Part shown: positions 42,579-51,228 of the stretch, one piece after another
Position numbering within the stretch: position 1 is the stretch's first letter
How the letters are laid out: each line of letters starts with the position of its first letter
Source of the DNA: Tessaracoccus lapidicaptus
GTDB taxonomy: Bacteria; Actinomycetota; Actinomycetes; Propionibacteriales; Propionibacteriaceae
Direction of reading: 5' to 3'
NCBI RefSeq assembly: GCF_001693815.1
Contig: NZ_MBQD01000020.1
Coordinates: 248,001-312,000, forward strand
Length of the DNA: 64,000 nucleotides
The notes under the pieces: generated by a model
What the model saw: only the letters and a program-made list of their open reading frames with translations
What the model was told of the DNA's origin: nothing
Database searches by the model: none
Translations under genes and position numbers: made by a program

Positions 42579-43910
42579 GTGACCGAGCTGCGCAAGCCGA
42601 TCATCGCCGTCGTCGGCCGCCCGAACGTCGGTAAGTCGACACTCGTCAACCGCATCCTGGGCCGGCGGGAGGCTGTGGTGCAGGATACGCCGGGCGTGAC
42701 CCGGGACCGGGTCTCGTACGACGCGAACTGGAACGGTCGCGAGTTCGTCCTCGTGGACACCGGGGGCTGGATGTCGGACGCCACCGGCATGGCCGCTCAG
42801 ATCGCCGAGCAGGCCGAGCTGGCCATCTCGATGGCCGACGCGGTGCTCTTCGTGGTCGACGCGACGGTGGGCACGCTCGACGAGGACGAGGCCGTCGTGC
42901 GCGTGCTGCGCCGCTCGCAGAAGCCCGTGGTGCTGGCGGCCAACAAGGTCGACGACCAGCGCCACGAGGCGATGGCCGCCTCGATGTGGAATCTCGGGCT
43001 GGGGGAGCCCTATCCCGTCTCCGCGTTGCACGGCAGAGGCTCCGGCGATCTGCTCGACGCGATCCTCGATGCCCTGCCCGAGGCGCCGCGCGAGCAGGAG
43101 GTCGAGGAGGCCGGGCCGCGCCGCGTCGCGATCGTCGGCAAGCCGAATGTGGGCAAGTCGTCGCTGCTCAACAAGCTCGCCGCCCAGCAGCGGGTCGTCG
43201 TGTCCGACGTGAGCGGCACCACCGTGGATCCCGTGGACGAGATCGTCGAGGTCGGTGGCCAGGTGTACCGGCTGATCGACACCGCTGGCATCCGCCGCCG
43301 CGTCAAGGAGGCCAGCGGCCACGAGTACTACGCGAGCCTCCGCACGCAGGCCGCCATCGAGCGGGCCGAGGTGTGCATCATGGTCGTGGACGCCTCTGAG
43401 CCCATCACGGACCAGGATCTGCGCATCCTCAGCTCCATCGAGGAGGCGGGGCGGGCGCTGGTCATCGCCTTCAACAAGTGGGACCTGACCGACGAGGAGC
43501 GCCGCAAGTACCTCGACCGCGAGATCGAGCGGGACCTGGTCGGCTACCGGTGGGCCCCGACGATCAACATCTCCGCCCTGACCGGCCGCAACGTCGACAA
43601 GCTGAGCAAGGCCATCGAGGAGGCGGCCGCCGGCTGGGAGACGCGGGTGTCCACCGGCAAGCTCAACGCCTTCCTGGGGCGCCTGGCCGCGGCACATCCG
43701 CACCCCGTGCGGGGAGGCAAGCAGCCGCGCATCCTCTTCGGCACCCAGGCACAGAACTGCCCGCCGACCTTCATCCTGTTCACCAGCGGCATGATGGACG
43801 AGACCTACAAGCGATTCGTCGAGCGCCGCCTCCGCGAGGACTTCGGCTTCGTCGGGTCGCCGGTGCATGTCGAGGTCCGCGCGCGGGAGAAGCGCAAGGA
43901 CCGCGCCTGA
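42579..43910 (+). CDS. der: Ribosome biogenesis GTPase Der (EngA)
   Basis: This 443-residue protein has two tandem GTPase domains and a C-terminal KH-like domain for 50S assembly. The first G1 motif is GRPNVGKST (about 10–18) with DTPGVTRDR and NKVD. The second is GKPNVGKSS (about 187) with DTAGIRRR and NKWD. The KH-like domain starts near residue 360. The GTG at 42579 follows AAGGAG by seven bases. tRNA-Pro lies 70 bases after the stop. Confidence 0.96.
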   Translation: MTELRKPIIAVVGRPNVGKSTLVNRILGRREAVVQDTPGVTRDRVSYDANWNGREFVLVDTGGWMSDATGMAAQIAEQAELAISMADAVLFVVDATVGTLDEDEAVVRVLRRSQKPVVLAANKVDDQRHEAMAASMWNLGLGEPYPVSALHGRGSGDLLDAILDALPEAPREQEVEEAGPRRVAIVGKPNVGKSSLLNKLAAQQRVVVSDVSGTTVDPVDEIVEVGGQVYRLIDTAGIRRRVKEASGHEYYASLRTQAAIERAEVCIMVVDASEPITDQDLRILSSIEEAGRALVIAFNKWDLTDEERRKYLDREIERDLVGYRWAPTINISALTGRNVDKLSKAIEEAAAGWETRVSTGKLNAFLGRLAAAHPHPVRGGKQPRILFGTQAQNCPPTFILFTSGMMDETYKRFVERRLREDFGFVGSPVHVEVRAREKRKDRA

Positions 43911-43950
43911 GCCGTCACCTCCCCGATGTGCGCTCCGGCGCAGGACTCGC

Positions 43951-43956
43951 TAAGCT
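43951..43956 (+). promoter_or_regulatory. Putative -10 element of tRNA-Pro
   Basis: TAAGCT lies 24 bases before the mature 5' end of the tRNA. No convincing -35 box is visible, so the call rests on the TANNNT match and its position. Confidence 0.35.
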
Positions 43957-43980
43957 ATCCGAGTTGCCGCAAGGCGACGG

Positions 43981-44054
<74 letters not shown>

Positions 44055-44172
44055 CGAGGTATCACGCCTTGTCACATCGTAGATCGCAGCGGGCACCACA
44101 CCGTGAGTCGCAGATCCGATGACGCCGAAGGACACGCCAGGTCGTCCACCGTCCCGATCGAAAGGCGGCACG

Positions 44173-45624
44173 ATGAGCGCGACTCCGCTCCCGACCTCCA
44201 CGACGGAATCCGCGCGCCCGCCGCGCAGGACGTGGCTCGCCCGCCTGCTGCGCCAACGGACCCAGCCGGGCGATCCCGAGCCCGAGTCGCCGGCCGCCCC
44301 CGACCGGCTGCCCCTCGTGTCGCTCGCCACGCGGGTCGGGGCGATCGCCCTGGTCTCCGGGGCGTCGGCGTCTCAGGCCACCGAGATGATCCTGCGGCTC
44401 GGTCTCGCCCACGGGGTCCGGTTCCAGGTCGACGTCACCTACACGGCGATCACCGTGGCGTGCACCGAGTCCGACGGCGGGGGAGTCCCGCTGAACCTCT
44501 TCCGCACCGTGCCGGCCCTCGACCGCGACTACGCCCGCCTCGCGCACCTCGAGTCGGTGGTCGACGCCGTCGCGCGCGGCGAGCAGTCGGTCGAGGAGGC
44601 CACCGAGGACCTGGTCCGGTGGCGCTCGCGCGGCATCGTGTATCGACGATGGGTGACGTCCGTGGTGGCCTTCGCCCAGGGTGCGAGCATCACCGCACTC
44701 CTCGGCGGCGTACCGCTGGAGATCGCCGTCGCGGGCCTGGCCACCCTGCTGGTGCACGAGGTGACCGCGTGGCTCGGGCGCACCAACGCGTCCTACTTCT
44801 ACGCCCAGGTCGCGGCCGGGGCGATTCCGATGACCGTGGCCATTGTCCTGATGTACCTGCGGTCGCACGGCGTCACCGACCTGTGGGCGCTGTCGCCATC
44901 GCTCGTCGTGGCCGCCGGCATGGTGACGATGCTGGCGGGGCTGGGCGTCGTCGGGGCGGCCCAGGACGCCCTGGACGGCTACTACATCACCGCGGCCGCG
45001 CGCATCGTGGACCTGGTGATGCGCACCGGAGGGCTGATCCTGGGCGTCGTGGCGGTGCTCTGGCTGGGTGTCCGGATCGGGGTGCCCGCCTATCTGGTGC
45101 CCGAGTCGATCCCGCCTCATCACCCGACGGTGCAGGTGGTGGCGGCTGCCGTCTTCGCCACGGCCGTCGGTCTGTTCGGGCGGTTCGGGCCCCGGGGCGC
45201 CCTCATCGCAGGCCTGGGCGGAGCGCTGGGCTGGACCATGTACCTGCTGCTGCTTCCGCTGGTCGGCGGCGACTACGCCGTGGCGGCCGGGGGAGCAGCC
45301 GCCGTCGTGGCGGTGTTCGCGCACCCCGTCGGGCGCTGGATGCGTCTGCCTGCCATCGCCATCGTGACCGTCGGCATCGTGCCCCTGATGCCAGGACTCA
45401 TCCTGTACCGAGGTCTGTTCCATCTCGTCGTGGGCATGCCGGCCGTGGAGCCGGGCGACACCGCGGGCGAGATGTTCCTCTTGGCCGCGGTGACGGGTGT
45501 CATGCTGGCGCTCGGCAGCTCCGTCGGCTCGACCCTCGGGCGGCACCTCGCGCAGCCGACGGAGCAGTTGGCCCGGCTTGCGCTGCGCGCCTCCCTGCGC
45601 CGAGGTCAGCAGCCGCGCACCTGA
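44173..45624 (+). CDS. ThrE-type threonine/serine exporter family protein
   Basis: This 483-residue protein matches the ThrE family, which fuses the DUF1212 (YjjP) and DUF3815 (YjjB) parts found as separate proteins elsewhere. The N-terminal 60 residues are disordered. A soluble part with LATRVGAIALVSGASASQATEMI follows. About ten membrane helices fill residues 165–460. Export of threonine or serine is known for the Corynebacterium protein; the substrate here is inferred. ATG 44173 has GAAAGG upstream. The DUF305 gene is convergent ten bases downstream. Confidence 0.85.
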   Translation: MSATPLPTSTTESARPPRRTWLARLLRQRTQPGDPEPESPAAPDRLPLVSLATRVGAIALVSGASASQATEMILRLGLAHGVRFQVDVTYTAITVACTESDGGGVPLNLFRTVPALDRDYARLAHLESVVDAVARGEQSVEEATEDLVRWRSRGIVYRRWVTSVVAFAQGASITALLGGVPLEIAVAGLATLLVHEVTAWLGRTNASYFYAQVAAGAIPMTVAIVLMYLRSHGVTDLWALSPSLVVAAGMVTMLAGLGVVGAAQDALDGYYITAAARIVDLVMRTGGLILGVVAVLWLGVRIGVPAYLVPESIPPHHPTVQVVAAAVFATAVGLFGRFGPRGALIAGLGGALGWTMYLLLLPLVGGDYAVAAGGAAAVVAVFAHPVGRWMRLPAIAIVTVGIVPLMPGLILYRGLFHLVVGMPAVEPGDTAGEMFLLAAVTGVMLALGSSVGSTLGRHLAQPTEQLARLALRASLRRGQQPRT

Positions 45625-45634
45625 CGCGGCGGGT

Positions 45635-46138
45635 TCACTGATAGCGCTCGAGGATCTCCTTCATCTGCGCGATCTCCTTCTCCTGCGCCTCCACGATCTC
45701 CGTGCAGAGCTGCTCGATCTCCGGGTCGGTGATGGTGGCCTCCTGGCACACCAGGATGGCGCGCGAGTGGTGCGGGATCATCGAGGTGAGGAACCCCTCA
45801 TCGCCGACGCCGACCTCGCTGCGGCCCATGAAGAACGCCGCGAGGAAGACGGCGATGAAGCCGACCAGCAGGATGACGTTGAGCATCGTGTTCTTCAGCA
45901 TGGACCACATGCCCACGGTCATGAGCACCCCCATGGCGGCCACCATGAGCACGGCCATGTAGAGGTTGCTGGGATTGAAGTAGAAGTGGTCGAGGCTGCG
46001 GACCATCGACATGCTGAGCGCCCACATCAGCGCGAGGTTGACCAGCAGGATCGCCCCGAACTTCCAGTACATCGCGTGCGAGTGCTTGTTCTTACCGTGG
46101 TCCTCGGTGTGCTTCTCGTGCGTCGTGTCATCGGCCAT
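45635..46138 (-). CDS. DUF305 domain membrane protein
   Basis: This 167-residue protein has a His-rich N-terminus (HEKHTEDHGKNKHSH), three membrane helices (about 24–110) and a C-terminal part of the DUF305 domain with MIPHHSRAI (about 120–128) and a helix ending EKEIAQMKEILERY. DUF305 is a ferritin-like, possibly metal-binding domain of unknown function. ATG 46138 follows AAAGGA by seven bases. A SigB/SigF-like promoter lies 27 bases upstream of the ATG, so it is probably induced by stress. Confidence 0.85.
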   Translation of the reverse strand: MADDTTHEKHTEDHGKNKHSHAMYWKFGAILLVNLALMWALSMSMVRSLDHFYFNPSNLYMAVLMVAAMGVLMTVGMWSMLKNTMLNVILLVGFIAVFLAAFFMGRSEVGVGDEGFLTSMIPHHSRAILVCQEATITDPEIEQLCTEIVEAQEKEIAQMKEILERYQ

Positions 46139-46164
46139 CGGAGTTCCTTTCGTCGTCATGACCA

Positions 46165-46190
46165 CTACCCGCTGCAGCGCCCCATCAAAC
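46165..46190 (-). promoter_or_regulatory. SigB/SigF-type promoter for the DUF305 gene
   Basis: Read on the minus strand, GTTTGA (46190–46185) and GGGTAG (46170–46165) are separated by 14 bases. This matches the consensus GTTT–N12–16–GGGTA of the SigB/SigF family. The -10 box lies 26 bases from the ATG, with the ribosome site between them. Confidence 0.7.
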
Positions 46191-46236
46191 GCGACGGGCC
46201 GGCCCCGAGCGACCTGTCGTGATATCGCCGCCCCAG

Positions 46237-47169
46237 TCAGAGATGGGTGCCGGTGCCCGGATGTTGGGCTGTCGAGGCGGCCTGGACGAGCCGGATCGCG
46301 GAGGTCGGATCAGCGGTGCCTGGATCCGCGCCCGCCGCGACAGTGCCGCTGCCGCTCGCGGTCCGCCAGGACAGCCATCGCGCGAGCCATGACAGCAGCA
46401 GGTTGATGGTGAGGTAGATGACCAGGGTCACGACGAAGAGAGTGAACAGGTAGCGGTTGCCGAAGAAGCTGGCGAGGTTGTTCATGTTGCTGCGGATGAT
46501 CTCGTTGTAGCCGACGATGTAGCCGAGCGAGGTGTCCTTGAGCAGGACCACGAGCTGCGCCACGATGATCGGCAGCATCTGTCGCAACGCCTGGGGGAAC
46601 TCGACCAGCAGCTTCGACTGGAACTCGCGCATGCCCAGGCTGAGCGCCGCCTCGCGCTGCCCCCGAGGGAGGGCGGCCAGCCCTGCGCGCAGCGCCTCCC
46701 CGATGAGGGTGCCGTTGTACACGATGAGCGCGAGGACCACCGCCCAGAATGCGCCGGTGGAGGCCACCAGCAGGATGAAGAGCATCATCAGCAGCACCGG
46801 CATACCGCGGAAGAACTCGAGCAGGATGGCGGTCGGTATGCGGACCCACGGCAGCCGGGAGCTGCGCAGGAGGGACAACACGACGCCGAGAGCGACGGCA
46901 CCGGCGGCCGCGACGGCCGCGGCCTGGAGCGTGGCCGCGACTCCGGTGCCGATGAAGCCCCACACCTGCGGGTCGGTGAGGATGTCCCACCGGGATGCGT
47001 CGAACATTCCCGGAAGGGTGATGCCGCCCGAGACCCGCGGCGCCGCGAGGATCCAGATGATCCAGGCGGCCCCGGCTGTGATCGCCGTGAGCGAGACCAC
47101 TGAACCGATGAGGGAGGCGCGGCGGGCTCGGGGGCCCGGTGCGTCGAACAGGACGCTGGTGGCGCTCAT
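46237..47169 (-). CDS. gluD: Amino-acid ABC transporter permease (GluD-like)
   Basis: This 310-residue protein has about five to six membrane helices and the ABC permease loop EALRAGLAALPRGQREAALSLGM (residues about 180–202, seen as adjoining motifs). It is the last gene of a four-gene unit in the order ATPase, binding protein, permease, permease, the same as gluABCD of Corynebacterium. The longer N-terminus and C-terminal tail match GluD. The ATG overlaps the gene upstream by four bases. Glutamate uptake is likely but not certain. Confidence 0.88.
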   Translation of the reverse strand: MSATSVLFDAPGPRARRASLIGSVVSLTAITAGAAWIIWILAAPRVSGGITLPGMFDASRWDILTDPQVWGFIGTGVAATLQAAAVAAAGAVALGVVLSLLRSSRLPWVRIPTAILLEFFRGMPVLLMMLFILLVASTGAFWAVVLALIVYNGTLIGEALRAGLAALPRGQREAALSLGMREFQSKLLVEFPQALRQMLPIIVAQLVVLLKDTSLGYIVGYNEIIRSNMNNLASFFGNRYLFTLFVVTLVIYLTINLLLSWLARWLSWRTASGSGTVAAGADPGTADPTSAIRLVQAASTAQHPGTGTHL

Positions 47170-47813
47170 CGCGACACCACCCAACGCTTCTCGAGCTGGA
47201 CGGCGGCGAAGCCGAGCGGCACGGTAACCACCAAGTACAGAGCCGCCGCGACCAGGAGGAGGGGGAGGACGATGTTGCCGTTGTCGTTGACGAGTTGCCG
47301 GGTCGTCGCGAACATCTCGACGACGAAGAACCCGCCCGCGACCGAGGTGTTCTTGGTGAGGGCGATGTACACGTTGATGAGCGGTGGGATCGTCATGCGG
47401 AACGCCTGTGGCAGCACAACCAGCGTCACGGTCTGGCCGAAGCCGAGGCCGATGCTCCGAGCGGCCTCGGCCTGGCCGACGGGCACGCCGTTGATCCCGG
47501 AACGCAACGCCTCCGCGACGAACGGCGAGGTGTAGTAGGTGAGCGCGACCAGCGCCAGCAGGAGGAACGGGGCCCGGACTCCCAGCATGGGCAGCACGAA
47601 GGCGGTGAAGAAGAACACGAGGGTGAGCGGCGTGTTGCGCGCGACCTCTGTCCAGATCGCCGCGAACCATCGCAGGACCGGCACGGGGGAGATGCGCAAC
47701 GCGGTGATGACCGTACCGAGGACCAGGGAGAGCCCGCCGGATACGGCCAACAGCAGCACCGTCATTCGCAGTCCCCCCCAGAACTCGGGCATGAGCGACC
47801 AGAGCTGCGTCAT
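47166..47813 (-). CDS. gluC: Amino-acid ABC transporter permease (GluC-like)
   Basis: This 215-residue inner-membrane subunit belongs to the His/Glu/Gln/Arg permease family. It has about five helices and the EAA loop EALRSGINGVPVGQAEAARSIG in its middle. It would pair with the GluD-like protein to form the channel. It lies 63 bases downstream of the binding-protein gene, across a stable hairpin, so it may be made in smaller amounts. Confidence 0.88.
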   Translation of the reverse strand: MTQLWSLMPEFWGGLRMTVLLLAVSGGLSLVLGTVITALRISPVPVLRWFAAIWTEVARNTPLTLVFFFTAFVLPMLGVRAPFLLLALVALTYYTSPFVAEALRSGINGVPVGQAEAARSIGLGFGQTVTLVVLPQAFRMTIPPLINVYIALTKNTSVAGGFFVVEMFATTRQLVNDNGNIVLPLLLVAAALYLVVTVPLGFAAVQLEKRWVVSR

Positions 47814-47835
47814 GGGTTCTCCTTCCGTGTGGGGG

Positions 47836-47871
47836 CGTCGGTCCGGCCGAGACGAACCGGCCGGACCGACG
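47836..47871 (-). terminator. Intercistronic hairpin between gluB and gluC
   Basis: A perfect 14-base-pair inverted repeat (47836–47849 and 47858–47871) with an eight-base loop begins six bases after the binding-protein stop. No T-run follows. Inside an operon such a hairpin may stop some transcripts or protect the 3' end of the binding-protein mRNA. Confidence 0.6.
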
Positions 47872-47876
47872 ACGGG

Positions 47877-48740
47877 TCAGTAGCGATCCGGCGTGGGCGG
47901 CTCGACGAAGGGCAGGACGGTGCCCGCCGTCGAGTTCCATGCCTCTTCGTAGGTGCCGTCCGCGTAGCTCTTCTCCAGCACGTCGTTGATCCACATGCGG
48001 AAGTCCGTGTCGTCCAGGGCCAGCCCGATCCCGTAGGGCTCAGAGGTGAACGGCTCGCCGACCACCTTGAATTCCCCCTCGTTCTGGGCCGCGAGTCCCG
48101 CGAGGATCACGTTGTCGGTCGAGACCGCGACGACCGTGCCGTTGCGCAGCGGCTCCAGACAGTTGGAGTAGGTGTCGGTGAGCAGCGGCTCGGCGCCGAT
48201 CTCCTCGAGCTTGGCGGCAGGCGTCGAGCCGGTCACCGAGCAGACGGGCTGTCCGACGAGGTCGGCCTCGCTCGTGATGTCCTCGTTATCGGCGAGGACG
48301 AGGATGGACTGGCCGGCCATGTAGTAGGGGCCCGCGAAGGAGACGACCTCCTTGCGCTTGTCGTTGATGGTGTAGGTCGCCACCACGATGTCGACCTGAC
48401 CGTTCTCGATGAACGGTTCCCGGTTCGCGGACACCGTCTCGACCCACTTGATGTCATCCTCGGCGATGCCGAGGTTCGACGCGATGAGCTTGCCGATCTC
48501 GACGTCGAAGCCCTCCGGGACGCCGGACGGGCCCATGAGCCCGAACAACGGCTGGTCGAACTTGGTGCCGATCGTGATGGTGCCGGCCTCGCTCAACTCG
48601 GCCATGGTGGTGCCCTCGTCGAAGGTCACCTCGTCGCCGACCGGGGGGCTGCTCTCACTCGTCGTGGTGCCGGCGCACCCGGACAACGCGAATGCGCCTG
48701 CTGCGGCCAACGCCAGCACCGTTTTCCTCGTTCGTTGCAT
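47877..48740 (-). CDS. gluB: Amino-acid ABC transporter substrate-binding lipoprotein (GluB-like)
   Basis: This 287-residue protein has a signal peptide ending in the lipobox LSGC with the lipid cysteine at residue 22. The mature part is a type II binding fold with ITIGTKFDQPLFGL, GFDVEIGKLIA and VDIVVATYTINDKRKE, as in glutamate/glutamine binding proteins. ATG 48740 follows AAAGGA by eight bases. It serves the permeases encoded downstream and the ATPase encoded upstream. Confidence 0.9.
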   Translation of the reverse strand: MQRTRKTVLALAAAGAFALSGCAGTTTSESSPPVGDEVTFDEGTTMAELSEAGTITIGTKFDQPLFGLMGPSGVPEGFDVEIGKLIASNLGIAEDDIKWVETVSANREPFIENGQVDIVVATYTINDKRKEVVSFAGPYYMAGQSILVLADNEDITSEADLVGQPVCSVTGSTPAAKLEEIGAEPLLTDTYSNCLEPLRNGTVVAVSTDNVILAGLAAQNEGEFKVVGEPFTSEPYGIGLALDDTDFRMWINDVLEKSYADGTYEEAWNSTAGTVLPFVEPPTPDRY

Positions 48741-48808
48741 GCCTGCATTCCTTTCCTCGTGGGCGGTCGTCCGGGGTGGACGGCCGTCAAGGTCCGCCAT
48801 CGGCGGGG

Positions 48809-49600
48809 TCAGTGGTGGAGGATCTTCGACAGGAAGTCCTTCGCCCGGTCGCTGCGGGGGTTGGTGAAGAACTCCTCGGGCGTGGCCTCCTCGACGATGG
48901 CGCCGTCCGCCATGAACAGAACCCGGTCGGCGGCCTTGCGGGCGAACCCCATCTCGTGGGTGACGACGACCATCGTCATGCCCTCCGCCGCCAGTCCGAC
49001 CATCACATCGAGCACTTCGTTGATCATCTCGGGATCGAGCGCACTGGTGGGCTCGTCCAACAGGATGAGCTTCGGGTCCATCGCGAGCGAGCGTGCGATG
49101 GCGACCCGCTGCTGTTGCCCACCGGAGAGCTGGCTGGGCATCTTGCCGGCCTGGTCGGCCACCCCGACGCGCTCCAGCAACCGCATGGCCTTGTCCTCCG
49201 CGTCGCGCTTGGCCATCCCGCGCACCCGGATGGGTCCGAGCGTGACGTTTTCCAGCACCGTCTTGTGCGCGAAGAGGTTGAACGACTGGAAGACCATGCC
49301 CACGTCGGCTCGGAGCCGCGCCAGGTCCTTGCCCTCCTCGGGCAGAGGGCTTCCGTCGATCGTGATCGTGCCCGAGTCGATGGTCTCGAGTCGGTTGATG
49401 GCGCGGCACAGCGTCGACTTGCCGGACCCCGACGGGCCGATGACCACGACCACCTCCCCGCGGTGCACGACAGTGGTGATGTCGCGCAGGACATGCAGCT
49501 GGCCGAAATGCTTGTCGACGTGATCGACCACCACCAACGGGCGGCCAGACTCCACGGCGGGGCCCGTCGTGCGGCGTGAGGACGTCTCGGGTGTGTCCAT
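48809..49600 (-). CDS. gluA: Amino-acid ABC transporter ATP-binding protein (GluA-like)
   Basis: This 263-residue ATPase has Walker [10 protein letters not shown] (about 54–62), the signature [13 protein letters not shown], Walker [14 protein letters not shown] and the switch histidine in VVTHEMGF. It is the polar amino acid type. It is the first gene of the unit. Upstream lies a perfect palindrome CCTGTAACAGG that may be an operator. Confidence 0.93.
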   Translation of the reverse strand: MDTPETSSRRTTGPAVESGRPLVVVDHVDKHFGQLHVLRDITTVVHRGEVVVVIGPSGSGKSTLCRAINRLETIDSGTITIDGSPLPEEGKDLARLRADVGMVFQSFNLFAHKTVLENVTLGPIRVRGMAKRDAEDKAMRLLERVGVADQAGKMPSQLSGGQQQRVAIARSLAMDPKLILLDEPTSALDPEMINEVLDVMVGLAAEGMTMVVVTHEMGFARKAADRVLFMADGAIVEEATPEEFFTNPRSDRAKDFLSKILHH

Positions 49601-49650
49601 AGGTGCACCCTACGAGCATGATGATGGCACCGGCATGGCCGGACGACCTG

Positions 49651-49674
49651 TTTACCAACCTGTTACAGGAAGGC
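49651..49674 (-). promoter_or_regulatory. Possible operator/promoter region of the glu operon
   Basis: The plus strand carries two ACCTGTT copies 12 bases apart (49651 and 49663). The second belongs to the perfect 11-base palindrome CCTGTTACAGG (49664–49674). On the minus strand a TTGCCT/TAAACA pair with a 16-base gap overlaps it and could be the promoter. This points to control by a dimeric repressor, but no regulator gene is adjacent. Confidence 0.4.
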
Positions 49675-49706
49675 AACCTCCGGCGAGACGACAAAGGGGC
49701 GCTGAT

Positions 49707-49732
49707 GTTTGGGCGCGGCCCCAGATGGGTAT
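49707..49732 (+). promoter_or_regulatory. SigB/SigF-type promoter for csbD
   Basis: GTTTGG (49707–49712) and GGGTAT (49727–49732) are 14 bases apart, an almost ideal SigB/SigF promoter. The start site would lie near 49740, giving a leader of about 32 bases that includes AAGGAGGAG. csbD genes are controlled by SigB in Bacillus. Confidence 0.8.
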
Positions 49733-49771
49733 GAGGGAGTTGTCCGAACCAACTCAACCCAAGGAGGAGTC

Positions 49772-49942
49772 ATGGGATTCGACGATAAGGTCCGCAACGC
49801 CGCTGAAGAGGCCTCTGGCAAGGTCAAGGAAGGCGTGGGCAAGGCCACCGACAACGAGCGCCTCGAAGCCGAGGGCCAGGCCGAACAGACCTCCGCCGAC
49901 ATCAAGCAGGCCGGCGAGAAGGTCAAGGACGTCTTCAAGTAG
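49772..49942 (+). CDS. csbD: CsbD family stress protein
   Basis: This 56-residue, charged, helical protein carries the CsbD pattern: a GFDDKVRNAAEEASGKVKEG start and TDNERLEAEGQAEQTSADIKQAGEKVKD. CsbD proteins are abundant under stress but their activity is unknown. ATG 49772 was chosen because AAGGAGGAGTC lies just upstream; an in-frame ATG further upstream would enter the promoter. A strong hairpin terminator follows. A related longer protein is encoded at 63,238. Confidence 0.88.
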   Translation: MGFDDKVRNAAEEASGKVKEGVGKATDNERLEAEGQAEQTSADIKQAGEKVKDVFK

Positions 49943-49951
49943 GCCCCTACC

Positions 49952-49987
49952 CCAAGGCCGCCCCCGGATTCCCGGGGGCGGCCTTGG
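49952..49987. terminator. Terminator after csbD
   Basis: A perfect 16-base-pair stem (49952–49967 and 49972–49987) with a four-base loop lies nine bases after the csbD stop. It may also stop transcripts arriving from the convergent gene, whose stop is at 50033. Confidence 0.8.
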
Positions 49988-50032
49988 CATGTCCGCACTT
50001 GGGTCACCGCTGTCCGTGGCGTCGCGGCGAGG

Positions 50033-50425
50033 TCAGTCCGGTTGATCCGCTCCGAGCACGTGGAAGTGGGCGTGGTGGCGCCGGCCCCACGACACGACGC
50101 CATCGATGCCGGCAGCGTCGACCTGCAGCCGGCTGAGCAACACCGTCTCGCCGCGCACCGCCGCGACGGCGGCCATGCCCAGGCCCCCCTTGCCGTCCCC
50201 CCGGACCAGGACGGTCGTGCCGTCCGCGAAGCGCAACCGCACGGCGCCCTCGGACCCGAAGGCCTCCGCGTGACGCAGTGGGGCGGCGCGATTGCGGACG
50301 CGCAGGAGCGCCTCGGCCAGGGCACCGCGCAAATCCGAGTGCGCGGCGGACGTGCTGGTCAGCTGCCGACGCAGCTCGTCGTCGAACAGTTCCTCGAAAC
50401 GGTCGTGGCGCACGCGGTTGCGCAT
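50033..50425 (-). CDS. Hypothetical protein
   Basis: I do not recognise this 130-residue protein. The N-terminal half is helical and charged (DRFEELFDDELRRQL); the C-terminal half looks beta-rich (AVRLRFADGTTVLVRGDG, VLLSRLQVDAAGIDGVVSWG) with a histidine cluster (RRHHAHFHV). There is no signal or membrane segment. The frame stays open to 50470, but those codons fall within the terminator of the upstream DUF892 gene, so ATG 50425 is the better start, although its ribosome site (GGAG) is too close to be ideal. Codon use fits the neighbours. Confidence 0.55.
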   Translation of the reverse strand: MRNRVRHDRFEELFDDELRRQLTSTSAAHSDLRGALAEALLRVRNRAAPLRHAEAFGSEGAVRLRFADGTTVLVRGDGKGGLGMAAVAAVRGETVLLSRLQVDAAGIDGVVSWGRRHHAHFHVLGADQPD

Positions 50426-50452
50426 GCTCCAGTATCGCCCAGAGACAGCAGA

Positions 50453-50487
50453 AACCGTCTGGATCGTCATCGACGATCCAGACGGTT
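50453..50487 (-). terminator. Terminator of the DUF892 gene
   Basis: A perfect 16-base-pair inverted repeat (50453–50468 and 50472–50487) with a three-base loop lies nine bases after the DUF892 stop. On the minus strand it is followed by TTTCTGCT. It is the strongest intrinsic terminator in this region. Confidence 0.85.
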
Positions 50488-50496
50488 CCGATCAGG

Positions 50497-50991
50497 TCAG
50501 CCCTGCGCGGCCTTGGCGTTGGCCTCGGTCTCCGCGATCTTGGTCAGGAGCTCATCGGTCCGAGACTCCTCCTCGAGGGATTGGGTCAGCAGGTCGTAGC
50601 CATCGGGCAGGCCCAACATCTTGGCCCAGCGCCGCAGGGTGCCGTAGCGGGTGATCTCGTAATGCTCGACCGCCTGGGCCGATGCGATGAGGGCCGCGTC
50701 CGCGGCCGGGCTGCCCTGATACTCCTCCAGGTGCTCGTCGCCCTCCTTGAGGATGCCGTCGATGGCGTCGCAGCGCTTGCTCGTGGGTTTGCGGTCGATC
50801 AGGCCGAAGACCTGCTCGAGCCGGCTGATCTGCCCCTGCGTCTCCGCCAGATGGTGCTCGAAGGCTGCCTTGAGCTCGTCGGACACCGCCGCCTCCTGCA
50901 GCTTGGGCAGTGTCTTGAGGATGTGCCGCTCCGCGTAGTACATGTCTCGCATCGTCGCGTAGAACAGCCCATCGAGGTTCTTGTCGGCCAT
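50497..50991 (-). CDS. DUF892 (YciE/YciF) ferritin-like protein
   Basis: This 164-residue all-helical protein belongs to DUF892, a ferritin-like di-metal family. Likely metal ligands lie in MYYAERHILKTLPKL, in HHLAETQGQISRLEQVF and in QAVEHYEITRYGTL. Members are induced by osmotic or general stress, and their activity is unclear. ATG 50991 (MADKNLDGLFY) starts the conserved domain; a GAAAGG site lies upstream. A SigB/SigF-type promoter lies about 100 bases upstream and a strong terminator follows. Confidence 0.88.
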   Translation of the reverse strand: MADKNLDGLFYATMRDMYYAERHILKTLPKLQEAAVSDELKAAFEHHLAETQGQISRLEQVFGLIDRKPTSKRCDAIDGILKEGDEHLEEYQGSPAADAALIASAQAVEHYEITRYGTLRRWAKMLGLPDGYDLLTQSLEEESRTDELLTKIAETEANAKAAQG

Positions 50992-51088
50992 TGCCGTGCC
51001 TTTCTCTCGGTGTCCCGTCCGACGCCGTCCATCCTGGCCGGCGCCGGCCGGGCTCACGCGTCCGTGTCTTGCCACACTACTTACCCAG

Positions 51089-51113
51089 CTACCCCACGGC
51101 AGCGAAGTCAAAC
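51089..51113 (-). promoter_or_regulatory. SigB/SigF-type promoter for the DUF892 gene
   Basis: On the minus strand GTTTGA (51113–51108) and GGGTAG (51094–51089) are 13 bases apart. Transcription would start near 51082 and give a leader of about 90 bases. The rest of the 237-base gap (50992–51228) shows no other clear signal, and I could not find a promoter for the oxidase gene on the plus strand. Confidence 0.65.
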
Positions 51114-51228
51114 AGTTTCTCCAGGGAGCCCGCACAGGCCGTGCGGCCGCGGCCGGCGCGCGGATCCCTTCCCAGCACCGCTCGCGCATGCGACGCTGTC
51201 TTCCAGAGACATCACGGAGGGGGAGATC

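Noticed and set aside
44103-45641. 512-residue frame overlapping the ThrE-type gene
   Set aside because: Arg/Gly/Pro-rich shadow in another frame; the ThrE frame has membrane helices and family motifs.
48741-48808. Hairpin between gluA and gluB
   Set aside because: Pairing on the transcribed strand includes a C·A mismatch and the stem is short, so it was not called as a terminator.
50426-50470. N-terminal extension MTIQTV... of the hypothetical gene
   Set aside because: These codons lie in the 16-base-pair terminator of the upstream gene, so a start there is unlikely.
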